This document shows positions 34,919-43,234 of a DNA stretch of 64,000 bases, in pieces (within the stretch, counting starts at the first letter, position 1; the number at the start of each line of letters is the position of its first letter). The position numbers and the translations under genes were made by a program. The DNA comes from JAKAGZ01 sp964412105 (GTDB taxonomy: Bacteria > Bacteroidota > Ignavibacteria > Ignavibacteriales > Ignavibacteriaceae): assembly GCA_964412105.1 (NCBI GenBank), contig CAYPNM010000015.1, positions 3,759-67,758 on the forward strand. Direction: 5' to 3'. The notes below the pieces were generated by a model. The model saw only the letters and a program-made list of their open reading frames with translations. It had not been told where the DNA came from and did not search any database.

Positions 34919-35386
34919 ATGAAAAGAATTATAACTCAAATAAAAAATATTGAAAGAATAGAAAAAGAACTGAAAAATAATTATGCCGGAGTAATTGCAT
35001 TACAGCTTGACGAGGAAAGGTTTATGCAGATTCCAACTCCGTATCTATATAAAGACAAGAATATATATTTATTTTTTACACATAATGATGAAATTTATGA
35101 TGAAATTCAGTTTGATTCAAATGTAGCCTTTACAATCGTCAGAGATATTAAAGTAAACAAGAACAGAAAGAATGATCCTACTGCCTCATACCATTTTTGT
35201 GCAACAAAAATTTCAGGTATTATTAGGAAAGTCGATGATATGAAGTTCATGGAGGAATTAAAGAAAAGTTACGCAAATAAATATTCTGCCAAGACGGATA
35301 AGAGAAATCTAGATTTTAATATAATAGATAAGGTAGTAGTAATAGATACAGAAGAGATCAATTCTATAGAAGAAATTGGTGGTTAA
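34919..35386 (+). CDS. PNPOx-like split-barrel protein
   Basis: 155 residues with the strand order of the FMN-binding split-barrel fold: AGVIALQLDEERFMQIPTPY, then IYLFFTHNDEIYDEIQFDSN, SNVAFTIVRDI and HFCATKISGIIRKVDD. Members related to pyridoxamine phosphate oxidase bind flavins, F420 or haem; the ligand and substrate here cannot be told. GGGAAG precedes the ATG. It overlaps the following amidase gene by a few bases. Confidence 0.7.
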   Translation: MKRIITQIKNIERIEKELKNNYAGVIALQLDEERFMQIPTPYLYKDKNIYLFFTHNDEIYDEIQFDSNVAFTIVRDIKVNKNRKNDPTASYHFCATKISGIIRKVDDMKFMEELKKSYANKYSAKTDKRNLDFNIIDKVVVIDTEEINSIEEIGG

Positions 35387-36425
35387 CTTAAAATTATTCA
35401 TCGGTGCTTTATTACTGGCTGCAGTTTTTTATGGCTGCTCAGCAGGAAATGCCGCGTATTTTGAACTCCCCGCCGAATTTCGTTTCCCTGAAAAGAAATT
35501 AGAATTTGCCAAAGATTACTATCCATATATAGCTGGCAAAAAAATATTTATTGATCCAGGTCATGGTGGAAAAGAAAGAGGAAACAGGGGATTTGAGTCG
35601 TTCGAAGCAGAAGCCAACCTTAACCTGAAAGTTTCTTTATATCTAAGGGATTATTTAACTGATGCTGGCGCAGTTGTGTATATGTCGCGAACTAAAGATA
35701 CAACAGTTGATCTGAAAGAAAGATCAATTATGGCGGATAGTAGCGGAGCAGATATTTTTATTAGCGTGCACCACAATGCACCGGGATCGGCTGAAAACAC
35801 TTGGACTGACTATACTTCTACTTACTACCATTCAAGGGAAAATAATTATAATTATGAACCGTGCGAGCATGACATCGCAAGATATGTTCAAAGGGATCTG
35901 GCTTACGCTGTTCGTAATTCCGGCGGGTTGGGATCTTTTGACGGCACCTATTCAGATTATACTATTTATCCCGGGGAGGGATTTTCCGTGCTGAGAGAGA
36001 CTAAAATTCCCGCAATATTGGTTGAGTGTACATTTAGTACAGATCATTTTGAGGCTGACAGACTAAAGGAGGATGAGTTTAACAGAATTGAAGCCTGGGG
36101 AATTTTCAGAGGACTTTGCCGGTATTTCAAGGCCGGTATTCCTGATATAATTCCAATTGGAAATAAAGACACTTTAACTGCCGGCGAATTAAGCTTCAAT
36201 TTCTTGCTTAAAGATTCATCCGGTATTGATTTTAATTCAATTAAAGCCCAATTTGATTCTGCTGATGCGAATCAAATTGCCTATGATGATTCAACGAGCT
36301 TGCTTTCTGTTGGTATATTAAGAGCAGAACCGGGTCAGCATATTTTAAATGTTATAGTCGCCAATAAAAATGGAAACCATTCATTTCCATATAGCAAGGA
36401 AATTTTTGTTCTGCCAAATGAATAA
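35379..36425 (+). CDS. N-acetylmuramoyl-L-alanine amidase, lipoprotein form
   Basis: About 348 residues. A hydrophobic signal ends VFYGC, so the protein is probably a lipoprotein. Residues 54-245 form an Amidase_3 zinc hydrolase: IFIDPGHGGKERG (first His ligand), FEAEANLNLKV (Glu ligand), FISVHHNAP (His ligand) and the catalytic ALILVECTFS-like strand PAILVECTFS. It would cut the stem peptide from MurNAc in the periplasm. About 90 residues at the C-terminus form a separate beta domain. GTG at 35379 is chosen; a TTG at 35376 is also possible. Start overlaps the upstream gene. Confidence 0.85.
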   Translation: MVNLKLFIGALLLAAVFYGCSAGNAAYFELPAEFRFPEKKLEFAKDYYPYIAGKKIFIDPGHGGKERGNRGFESFEAEANLNLKVSLYLRDYLTDAGAVVYMSRTKDTTVDLKERSIMADSSGADIFISVHHNAPGSAENTWTDYTSTYYHSRENNYNYEPCEHDIARYVQRDLAYAVRNSGGLGSFDGTYSDYTIYPGEGFSVLRETKIPAILVECTFSTDHFEADRLKEDEFNRIEAWGIFRGLCRYFKAGIPDIIPIGNKDTLTAGELSFNFLLKDSSGIDFNSIKAQFDSADANQIAYDDSTSLLSVGILRAEPGQHILNVIVANKNGNHSFPYSKEIFVLPNE

Positions 36426-36440
36426 AAGGATGTCTGCTTA

Positions 36441-38063
36441 ATGCTAAACTATATCTGGCTTGCTTTATTGTTTCTGGGTATTGGAGCTGCACTGACAACC
36501 GATATTGTAAATCAAAGCCAGGATAAATATAGAAACGACAAGCCAATTCCCGTTACAATAATTGTAAAGTCCGGTTCTCTGAATGGCTCCGGTAATAAAA
36601 TTGAAGGGGATCTTAAAATCAGCAGGGAGAACTTCAATTCATTTTATAATGAATCAATTAAAACCGACCTTAACTATCCTGTCACATTAACTCTGACTGA
36701 TAATAAAAACAAGGCAAATATATATTTCAAAGTTGATAAGGATAGTCCGGAAATTCTAAAGGAAATCGCCTCCGCGTCGGGCGATAAAGATGATATTACT
36801 GGAGTGGTTAATTATAACTCCACTGCTAGTGATAGCATTATTTCAGGCAATGCAATTTTAGAGGAAGTGAAATTTCTTAAACTGAAAGATGTTACAAACT
36901 CAGCATTGGATTATGCTGGTATTGCTGTAAATATTTCTCTTGGTCTGATTGGCATCATGGCTCTCTGGCTGGGAATAATGAAAGTTGCTGAGGATGCCGG
37001 GCTCATTAAAATAATAGCGAACCTTCTGAAACCGGTAACAAAAAGGCTTTTCCCTGACGTTCCTGTTGATCATCCGGCAATGGGTTCTATGATAATGAAT
37101 ATATCAGCTAATATGCTTGGACTTGGAAATGCAGCGACGCCTTTTGGTTTAAAAGCAATGGAAGAACTTGAAGAAATAAATCCTGAAAAGGGTACTGCAA
37201 CAAATGCTATGTGCACTTTTCTTGCAATAAATACAGCAGGTATGACGTTAATTCCTGCAACAGCTATTGCTGTCAGAGCCGCAGCAGGAAGCTCGGAGCC
37301 TGCAATTATCATTGGAACTTCATTGTTTGGTTCAGCCTGTGCGACCATAGCAGGTGTTACCGCTGCTAAATTATTTGAGAAATTCCCTATCAGGAAAGGA
37401 GAATTTTCAAGCTGGCTTAAAAGTAATGTAAAATTATTTTTAACACTTGGCGGAATTATTCTCGCTGCAGCGTTATTTATTTTTTCAGGTATCGGAAATG
37501 TAATTGGCTCCATTTTAAGTCCCGGCTTTATTAAAAATATAATAGAAGGTTTTTCGATAATTGCCATACCCCTGCTGATCGTGGTTTTTCTCGGCTTTGG
37601 TCTCATAAAAAAAGTACCGCTCTATGAACGGTTTGTCGAAGGAGCAAAGGAAGGATTTAATATTGCAGTAAAAATAATTCCATATCTCGTTGCAATGCTG
37701 GTTGCGATCGGGATATTCAGAGCGGGCGGTGCTATGGACTGGCTCATAAAAATATTGAAACCTTTCACCGATTTAATCGGAATGCCTGCAGAAGCGTTGC
37801 CGATGGCACTTATGAGGCCTCTTTCCGGAAGCGGGTCACTTGGAATTATGTCGGAGATTATATCCGTTCACGGACCCGATTCATTACTTGGAATTATGGT
37901 CTCAACTTTTTATGGCAGCACAGAAACAACTTTTTACGTACTTGCTCTTTATTTTGGGGCTGTTAATATTAAGCGTACAAGGCACGCTGTACCTGCCGGA
38001 TTAATTGCAGATGTTGCTGGAATTTTGGCCGCCGTTTTCATAGTAAGACTGTTATTTGGATAA
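36441..38063 (+). CDS. Fused SpmA-SpmB nucleoside-recognition membrane protein
   Basis: 540 residues. After an N-terminal membrane segment and a soluble insert of about 125 residues come two nucleoside-recognition (Gate) domains: the first with NISLGLIGIMALWLGIMKVAEDAG and MIMNISANMLGLGNAATPFG, as in SpmA; the second with IAVKIIPYLVAMLVAIGIFRAGG and MRPLSGSGSLGIM, as in SpmB. Spore maturation proteins are separate in Bacillus; fused forms occur in non-sporulating Gram-negatives, where the role is unknown. It lies 15 bases after the amidase gene. Confidence 0.88.
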   Translation: MLNYIWLALLFLGIGAALTTDIVNQSQDKYRNDKPIPVTIIVKSGSLNGSGNKIEGDLKISRENFNSFYNESIKTDLNYPVTLTLTDNKNKANIYFKVDKDSPEILKEIASASGDKDDITGVVNYNSTASDSIISGNAILEEVKFLKLKDVTNSALDYAGIAVNISLGLIGIMALWLGIMKVAEDAGLIKIIANLLKPVTKRLFPDVPVDHPAMGSMIMNISANMLGLGNAATPFGLKAMEELEEINPEKGTATNAMCTFLAINTAGMTLIPATAIAVRAAAGSSEPAIIIGTSLFGSACATIAGVTAAKLFEKFPIRKGEFSSWLKSNVKLFLTLGGIILAAALFIFSGIGNVIGSILSPGFIKNIIEGFSIIAIPLLIVVFLGFGLIKKVPLYERFVEGAKEGFNIAVKIIPYLVAMLVAIGIFRAGGAMDWLIKILKPFTDLIGMPAEALPMALMRPLSGSGSLGIMSEIISVHGPDSLLGIMVSTFYGSTETTFYVLALYFGAVNIKRTRHAVPAGLIADVAGILAAVFIVRLLFG

Positions 38064-38075
38064 TGTTGTTCTCTT

Positions 38076-39026
38076 ATGAAAGTTTATATTACACGAAAGA
38101 TTCCTCAAAAAGCTATTGACTATCTTAAAGAAAATTGCATCTCATTTTCATATTATAATAAAGACCAACCTATTCCACGAAAAGAACTTTTAAGAAATGT
38201 TAAGAATGTAGATGCGGTTTTATCTCTTCTAACTGATAAAATTGATGCGGAAGTAATCGACGCAATGAAGAAGTGCAAAGTAATTGCAAATTATGCTGTA
38301 GGTTATGACAATATTGATGTTAAGTATGCAAAATCAAAAAATATAATTGTCACAAACACTCCGGGCGTCTTAACTGACTCGACTGCAGATCTGACTATGG
38401 CGTTGGCGCTTGCCTGTGCCAGAAGATTGCCGGAAGCAGAAAAATATCTGAGAGGTGGCAAATATACACACTGGAAACCGGATCTTATGCTCGGAGTTGA
38501 ACTAAAAGATAAAGTCTTCGGAATTCTTGGTGCCGGAAGAATAGGTACTGCCGTGGCTTTCAGGGCCAAGTCTTTCGGTTGCAAAGTTATATATTTTTCA
38601 AAGTCCAGGAATAATAAACTTGAGAAGGAAACCGGAGCAAAAAAAGTATCGTTGAAATTCCTGCTATGTAATTCAGATTTTGTGAGTATTCACTTGCCCT
38701 CAGATAAATCTACCTATCATCTTCTGGATAAGGAAAAACTATCTCTCTTGAGAGAAAATGCGATCTTAATAAATACAGCTCGTGGCGAAATTATAGAAGA
38801 AAAAGAGCTGGTTAGGATTCTAAAGAAGAAGGAAATATTTGCTGCTGGATTAGATGTTTATGAAAATGAACTGCACATAAATGCGGATTTGCTTAAGCTC
38901 AAAAACGTCGTATTATTGCCCCATATCGGCAGTGCTACAGAAAAAGCCCGCACTGATATGGCTTTAATTGCTGTTAAAAACATAGTATCAGTGCTTAACA
39001 AGAAAAAGCCAATTACTGCTGTATAA
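38076..39026 (+). CDS. 2-hydroxyacid dehydrogenase (glyoxylate/hydroxypyruvate reductase-like)
   Basis: 316 residues of the D-isomer-specific 2-hydroxyacid dehydrogenase family. The NAD(P)-binding motif GILGAGRIGTAVAFRAKSFG is near residue 149; the catalytic residues are in NTARGEIIEE (Arg), LDVYENEL (Glu) and LLPHIGSAT (His). ANYAVGYDNIDV near residue 70 is also typical. The sequence is closest in style to glyoxylate and hydroxypyruvate reductases, but the substrate is not certain. It follows the SpmAB gene by 12 bases. Confidence 0.87.
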   Translation: MKVYITRKIPQKAIDYLKENCISFSYYNKDQPIPRKELLRNVKNVDAVLSLLTDKIDAEVIDAMKKCKVIANYAVGYDNIDVKYAKSKNIIVTNTPGVLTDSTADLTMALALACARRLPEAEKYLRGGKYTHWKPDLMLGVELKDKVFGILGAGRIGTAVAFRAKSFGCKVIYFSKSRNNKLEKETGAKKVSLKFLLCNSDFVSIHLPSDKSTYHLLDKEKLSLLRENAILINTARGEIIEEKELVRILKKKEIFAAGLDVYENELHINADLLKLKNVVLLPHIGSATEKARTDMALIAVKNIVSVLNKKKPITAV

Positions 39027-39111
39027 TCAATAAAAGTCCATCTGTATCTCATTTGAAAATCTTGCCCTTTCTGGGTAACTTTAAATATTAGAAATTAAAT
39101 AATTTACAGAA

Positions 39112-40233
39112 ATGCGAATTGGTATTCCAAAGGAAAACCTCCTGGATGAAAAAAGGGTGGCTCTCTCTCCTGCAGGGGTTGATTTACTTAGCAGATCAGG
39201 TCACACCGTCTATATAGAAACTGGTTCTGGTATCGGTAGCCATTTTAAAGATGAAGATTATATAAAGGCAGGCGGCAATATAGTCTATTCTGCAGAAGAG
39301 GTTTTTAAAAGATCGGAATTAGTTGCTAAAGTAGCTTCAATCAGCGAAGAAGAATTTGAACTTCTGCAGGAAAATCAGATAATTTTTTCCTTCTTGCATC
39401 TTGCAGTTGGCATCAAGCAAAATGTCGAAAGACTTTTAGAGAAAAAGATAACGGCCATAGCATACGAATTAATTGAAAATGAGGGTAGACTGCCTGTTCT
39501 TCATTCTATGAGTGAAATTGCTGGTCAGATTGCTATACAGGTCTCTGAGAGATTTCTTGAAGCAAGTACTACAAGCGGTAGAGGGATTCTCTTAGGTGGT
39601 ATTACAGGTGTTGCACCTGCCGCAGTTGTTATACTAGGTGCAGGTGTTGTGGGAACAACTGCAGCCAGGGCCGCACTGGGCAGGGGAGCACAGGTTATAG
39701 TTATTGACAATGATTTACAGCGTCTGAGAAGGATAGACTCCAACTTCAGGAAGAAAGTAACTACAGTAATGGCAAATCCATATACGATTTCACGCGGAGT
39801 TAAATTTGCTGACGTTCTTATCGGCGCAGTGCTGATTAAGGGTGAAAAAGCACCCCACATTGTTACTGAAGAAATGGTAAAACAGATGAAAGTTGGAGCT
39901 GTAGTAGTTGATGTCTCTATAGATCAGGGAGGATGCATTGAAACCAGCCGCATCACTACTTTGTCTGATCCTGTTTTTACTAAACATAACGTGATACATT
40001 ATTGTGTTCCGAATATGGCAGCGCTGGTACCGAGAACCGCCAGCTATGGGTTAAATAATGCCGCATTAAAATATATTGAGAGCATCGCAGAAAACGGTTT
40101 AGCAGATGCTCTTGGTAGTGATCCGGGCCTGGCAAAAGGTGTCTGTACATATAATGGTTACGTATCGAATGAAGGGATAGCTAATGCTTTTGATCTTGAG
40201 TATAGACGATTACACATTTTTTCGAAAAATTGA
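39112..40233 (+). CDS. ald: Alanine dehydrogenase
   Basis: 373 residues, the usual length of NAD-dependent alanine dehydrogenase, which interconverts L-alanine and pyruvate plus ammonia. It begins RIGIPKENLLDEKRVALSPA; the substrate site has FSFLHLAVG with the catalytic His; the dinucleotide loop is VILGAGVVGTTAARAALGRG near residue 177; and VPNMAALVPRTASYGLNNA is present near 305. An 85-base gap separates it from the dehydrogenase upstream, and the CoA-transferase gene follows after 22 bases. Confidence 0.93.
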   Translation: MRIGIPKENLLDEKRVALSPAGVDLLSRSGHTVYIETGSGIGSHFKDEDYIKAGGNIVYSAEEVFKRSELVAKVASISEEEFELLQENQIIFSFLHLAVGIKQNVERLLEKKITAIAYELIENEGRLPVLHSMSEIAGQIAIQVSERFLEASTTSGRGILLGGITGVAPAAVVILGAGVVGTTAARAALGRGAQVIVIDNDLQRLRRIDSNFRKKVTTVMANPYTISRGVKFADVLIGAVLIKGEKAPHIVTEEMVKQMKVGAVVVDVSIDQGGCIETSRITTLSDPVFTKHNVIHYCVPNMAALVPRTASYGLNNAALKYIESIAENGLADALGSDPGLAKGVCTYNGYVSNEGIANAFDLEYRRLHIFSKN

Positions 40234-40255
40234 AATTAAAGATATTTGATAAGAA

Positions 40256-41611
40256 ATGACTACAACTGAAGAAATAAAATTTAACTTTAATATACCTTTT
40301 AACATACTTGAATCTTATAAAAACAAGGTTGTATCTTCTGAGGAGGCTGTTCAGGTAGTTAAGCCTCACGATAATGTGGTGGTTCAATGCGGTTGTGCTG
40401 TACCGCTTGTATTGATTAATGCTTTGGTAAAGAGAAAAGATGAACTCACCGATGTAAAAATGATGCACGTACTTACAGTAGGGGAGCTTCCTTATCTTGA
40501 ACCCGGAATGGAAAAGCATTTTAAACATAATGCATTTTTCATCGGAGGGAATTCGAGAAAGGCAGTTAATGAAGGCAGGGCTGATACAACACCAATTTAT
40601 CTTTATGAGTATCCTTTATTATTCACACGCGGAACTATTCCTGTGGATGTTGCATTGATACATGTATCCCCGCCCGATGAACACGGATTCTGTAGTTATG
40701 GTGTAGACGTAGGTCTGATTAAGAATGTTGCGTTGAAAGCTAAAAATATAATTGCTCAGGTTAATCCAAATATGCCTAGAACCTATGGAGATAGTTTTAT
40801 ACATATAAATAAAATTAACTACATAGTTGAAGTCAATGATCCAATAAAAGAATTACCTCAGTTTGAAAATGATTTAACTCCTGAAATAGAAAAAATTTAT
40901 TCGAAAATAGGTAAGTATGTTGCCGATCTTGTTGAAGACGGTTCTACATTACAGCTGGGAATTGGTGCGATTCCTGATGCTGTTCTGCACTACCTGCATA
41001 ATAAAAAAGGGCTTGGAATTCATTCTGAGATGTTCTCCGATGGAATCATTGAACTTGTTGAAAAGGGCGTTGTAACTAATGAGTTTAAGACAATTCATCA
41101 GGGAAAAATAATTGCCGGATTCGTTCTGGGTACAAAGAGGCTATTTGATTTTATTCACAATAATCCTCTGATAGAATTTCATCCTCAGGAATATGTGAAT
41201 GATCCCTTTATTATTGCAAAGAATGATAAAATGGTCGCAATTAATTCTGCTATTGAAGTCGATTTGACCGGCCAGATTTGTGCTGATTCAATCGGGCCGA
41301 GATTGTATAGCGGATTTGGAGGTCAGGTTGATTTTATTCGGGGAGCTTCAAGATCTAATGGAGGGAAGCCTATTATAGCACTTCCATCTACTACGAAAGA
41401 CGGGAAATATTCCAGGATAGTTACAAATTTGAAGCCGGGTGCAGGTGTGGTTACCAATCGTGCTGATGTTCATTATGTTGTTACTGAATTTGGAGTTGCA
41501 CAGCTTTTCGGAAAATCAATTCGCGAGCGCGTTTATGCTCTTACCAACATAGCTCATCCAAAATTCCGGGATATACTCTTGAAATATGCTACCGAGAATC
41601 ACTATATTTAA
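40256..41611 (+). CDS. Acetyl-CoA hydrolase/transferase family CoA-transferase
   Basis: 451 residues of CoA-transferase family I of the acetyl-CoA hydrolase / 4-hydroxybutyrate CoA-transferase type. The catalytic glutamate sits in LGIHSEMFSDGIIELVE near residue 258; LQLGIGAIPDAVLHYL, FGGQVDFIRGA and the ending VTEFGVAQLFGKSIRER are family marks. It would exchange CoA between short acids such as acetate, succinate or butyrates; the pair of substrates cannot be fixed. Next to alanine dehydrogenase, it may belong to fermentation or amino acid breakdown. Confidence 0.9.
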   Translation: MTTTEEIKFNFNIPFNILESYKNKVVSSEEAVQVVKPHDNVVVQCGCAVPLVLINALVKRKDELTDVKMMHVLTVGELPYLEPGMEKHFKHNAFFIGGNSRKAVNEGRADTTPIYLYEYPLLFTRGTIPVDVALIHVSPPDEHGFCSYGVDVGLIKNVALKAKNIIAQVNPNMPRTYGDSFIHINKINYIVEVNDPIKELPQFENDLTPEIEKIYSKIGKYVADLVEDGSTLQLGIGAIPDAVLHYLHNKKGLGIHSEMFSDGIIELVEKGVVTNEFKTIHQGKIIAGFVLGTKRLFDFIHNNPLIEFHPQEYVNDPFIIAKNDKMVAINSAIEVDLTGQICADSIGPRLYSGFGGQVDFIRGASRSNGGKPIIALPSTTKDGKYSRIVTNLKPGAGVVTNRADVHYVVTEFGVAQLFGKSIRERVYALTNIAHPKFRDILLKYATENHYI

Positions 41612-41614
41612 AAT

Positions 41615-42313
41615 ATGGTAGCAGTAATTGGTGATATCCACGGGTGTTTTAATACACTTAAAAAATTGGTCGAAAAAATAAGGGAAAAATATCCTTCGGT
41701 TGAGCTTTATTGTGTTGGTGACCTGGTTGATCGTGGAAATTTTAGTTATGAGGTGATTGAATTTGTACAGTCAGAAAAAATTAAATTCACACCCGGCAAT
41801 CACGATTATATGTTTTATCACTTTGTTCACGAACCTTTCAGTGGAATGGGGACAGCCTGGCTTTATAATGGTTATGAACCTACCATGCGATCTTATAATG
41901 ATAAGTATAATAAGATGAATGAGCACCTGGAGTTAATAAAAAATGCTCCACTTTATTATAATCTTAATGACTGCTTCATATGTCATGCAGGTATCTCTGC
42001 TTATTTGAAAAAGAAATTTTCGGCAAAGGTGCTGGATAATATGGAAAAATTTGATAAAGTAATTACTGAAGAGCTGGATACTGATGATGGAATACTCTGG
42101 ACAAGAAATAAGTTGTTAGATATTGGAAAACTGCAGATTATAGGCCATACCAGAAAAAATGAGGTAGAATATAACGAAGAGAACCATACTGTTTACATTG
42201 ATACTTCGGTTTACACAAATCATAAGCTCTCGGCCGTAATAGTCGAGAATAATGAAATTGTAGAAATATTATCAGTTCGAACAGAATCCGAAGATGTTTC
42301 CGTAAAGTATTAA
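41615..42313 (+). CDS. PP2A-like metallophosphoesterase (serine/threonine phosphatase)
   Basis: 232 residues. The three metal-binding blocks of calcineurin-type phosphatases are clear: GDIHGCFNTLKKL at residue 6, VGDLVDRGNFS near 36 and FTPGNHDYMF near 60, with HAGIS and IIGHTRKNE farther on. This resembles bacterial PrpA/PrpE and Ap4A-type phosphatases. Possible targets are phosphoproteins of the kinases in this region or dinucleoside polyphosphates. Only three bases separate it from the CoA-transferase, and one base from the convergent gene. Confidence 0.88.
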   Translation: MVAVIGDIHGCFNTLKKLVEKIREKYPSVELYCVGDLVDRGNFSYEVIEFVQSEKIKFTPGNHDYMFYHFVHEPFSGMGTAWLYNGYEPTMRSYNDKYNKMNEHLELIKNAPLYYNLNDCFICHAGISAYLKKKFSAKVLDNMEKFDKVITEELDTDDGILWTRNKLLDIGKLQIIGHTRKNEVEYNEENHTVYIDTSVYTNHKLSAVIVENNEIVEILSVRTESEDVSVKY

Positions 42314-42314
42314 A

Positions 42315-43223
42315 TTAAATGCCAAATACAGGTTCGCCCTCTGTAATTTCCTCCTTCTTTTCAAAGTTTCTATAAAGATTTAACTCGCTTCCGAGTATCC
42401 ATATTTTTATAAAGACTCTGCTCCATACCACAAGCTGTTGTATAATAAATATTACAAGTATATTAAATCCGGAAGTCATTCCAATTGCTGATTCGAGTTT
42501 GAAATATATTAAAAACAATAGCACGGGGATTACCAATAATAATAAATAGAGAAAATAAGTACTCAGAAAATGTTTAAATGAAAAAGCAAAGGAACGAAGG
42601 ATAGTGCGAAATGGCCTGTATTCTTCATTCTCAACCAGCATCACTTTTGCATAATCAGTTACTATAAGTAAGAATATGAAAATTAAGAGATATATGACAA
42701 CTCCTGCAACAAAGGTATAAAAAATAGAGATCTCATTTGGTGCCGACTTATAAACTGAACTCAGAATCTGGGCAAAAATTATGAAAATGATTACTGCAGT
42801 AATTACCTGTGCAATTATCATATAGAGTGCAAGTCTGAAAAAGCGAGAAAAATATTTAGCACTTGCTTCCCAGAAGAATCGCAGTGTAAATTTATCTTCC
42901 TTTCTTTTTAACACGGTCAGAATTCCGCCTTCAAAAAATATTGTAAAAAGTAGATAAAATATTCCCACCCAAAGAGCAGTTGATATAAAAGGCCTAATAG
43001 CATCTCCCGAATGATTCATAAAATCCTGATAAACCGTATAATTGAATCCTTTTAATAATTCACTAAAGGCCATTGAGTTTCCGGCCTCTTTTTGAATTGT
43101 ATTGCCAAATGGAATTGCCAGCATTAACGCCATTAAAAATGTTATAACATAGATTGTAGTCACTAATTTCTTGGTATTAAATGCCGACTTAAAACCTGTT
43201 GTATATGAATTTAATATTTTCAT
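42315..43223 (-). CDS. Hypothetical multi-pass membrane protein
   Basis: 302 residues with about six membrane segments (LVTTIYVITFLMALMLAIP near 19-37; WVGIFYLLFTIFFEGGILTVL near 87-107; FFRLALYMIIAQVITAVIIF near 131-150; VAGVVIYLLIFIFLLIV; YFLYLLLLVIPVLLFLIYF; NILVIFIIQQLVVW). The overall layout recalls membrane parts of glycerophosphodiester phosphodiesterases and YesL-like proteins, but I do not assign a family. It follows the M1 peptidase gene by 11 bases and is probably cotranscribed with it. Confidence 0.75.
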   Translation of the reverse strand: MKILNSYTTGFKSAFNTKKLVTTIYVITFLMALMLAIPFGNTIQKEAGNSMAFSELLKGFNYTVYQDFMNHSGDAIRPFISTALWVGIFYLLFTIFFEGGILTVLKRKEDKFTLRFFWEASAKYFSRFFRLALYMIIAQVITAVIIFIIFAQILSSVYKSAPNEISIFYTFVAGVVIYLLIFIFLLIVTDYAKVMLVENEEYRPFRTILRSFAFSFKHFLSTYFLYLLLLVIPVLLFLIYFKLESAIGMTSGFNILVIFIIQQLVVWSRVFIKIWILGSELNLYRNFEKKEEITEGEPVFGI

Positions 43224-43234
43224 TTTTATACCTA

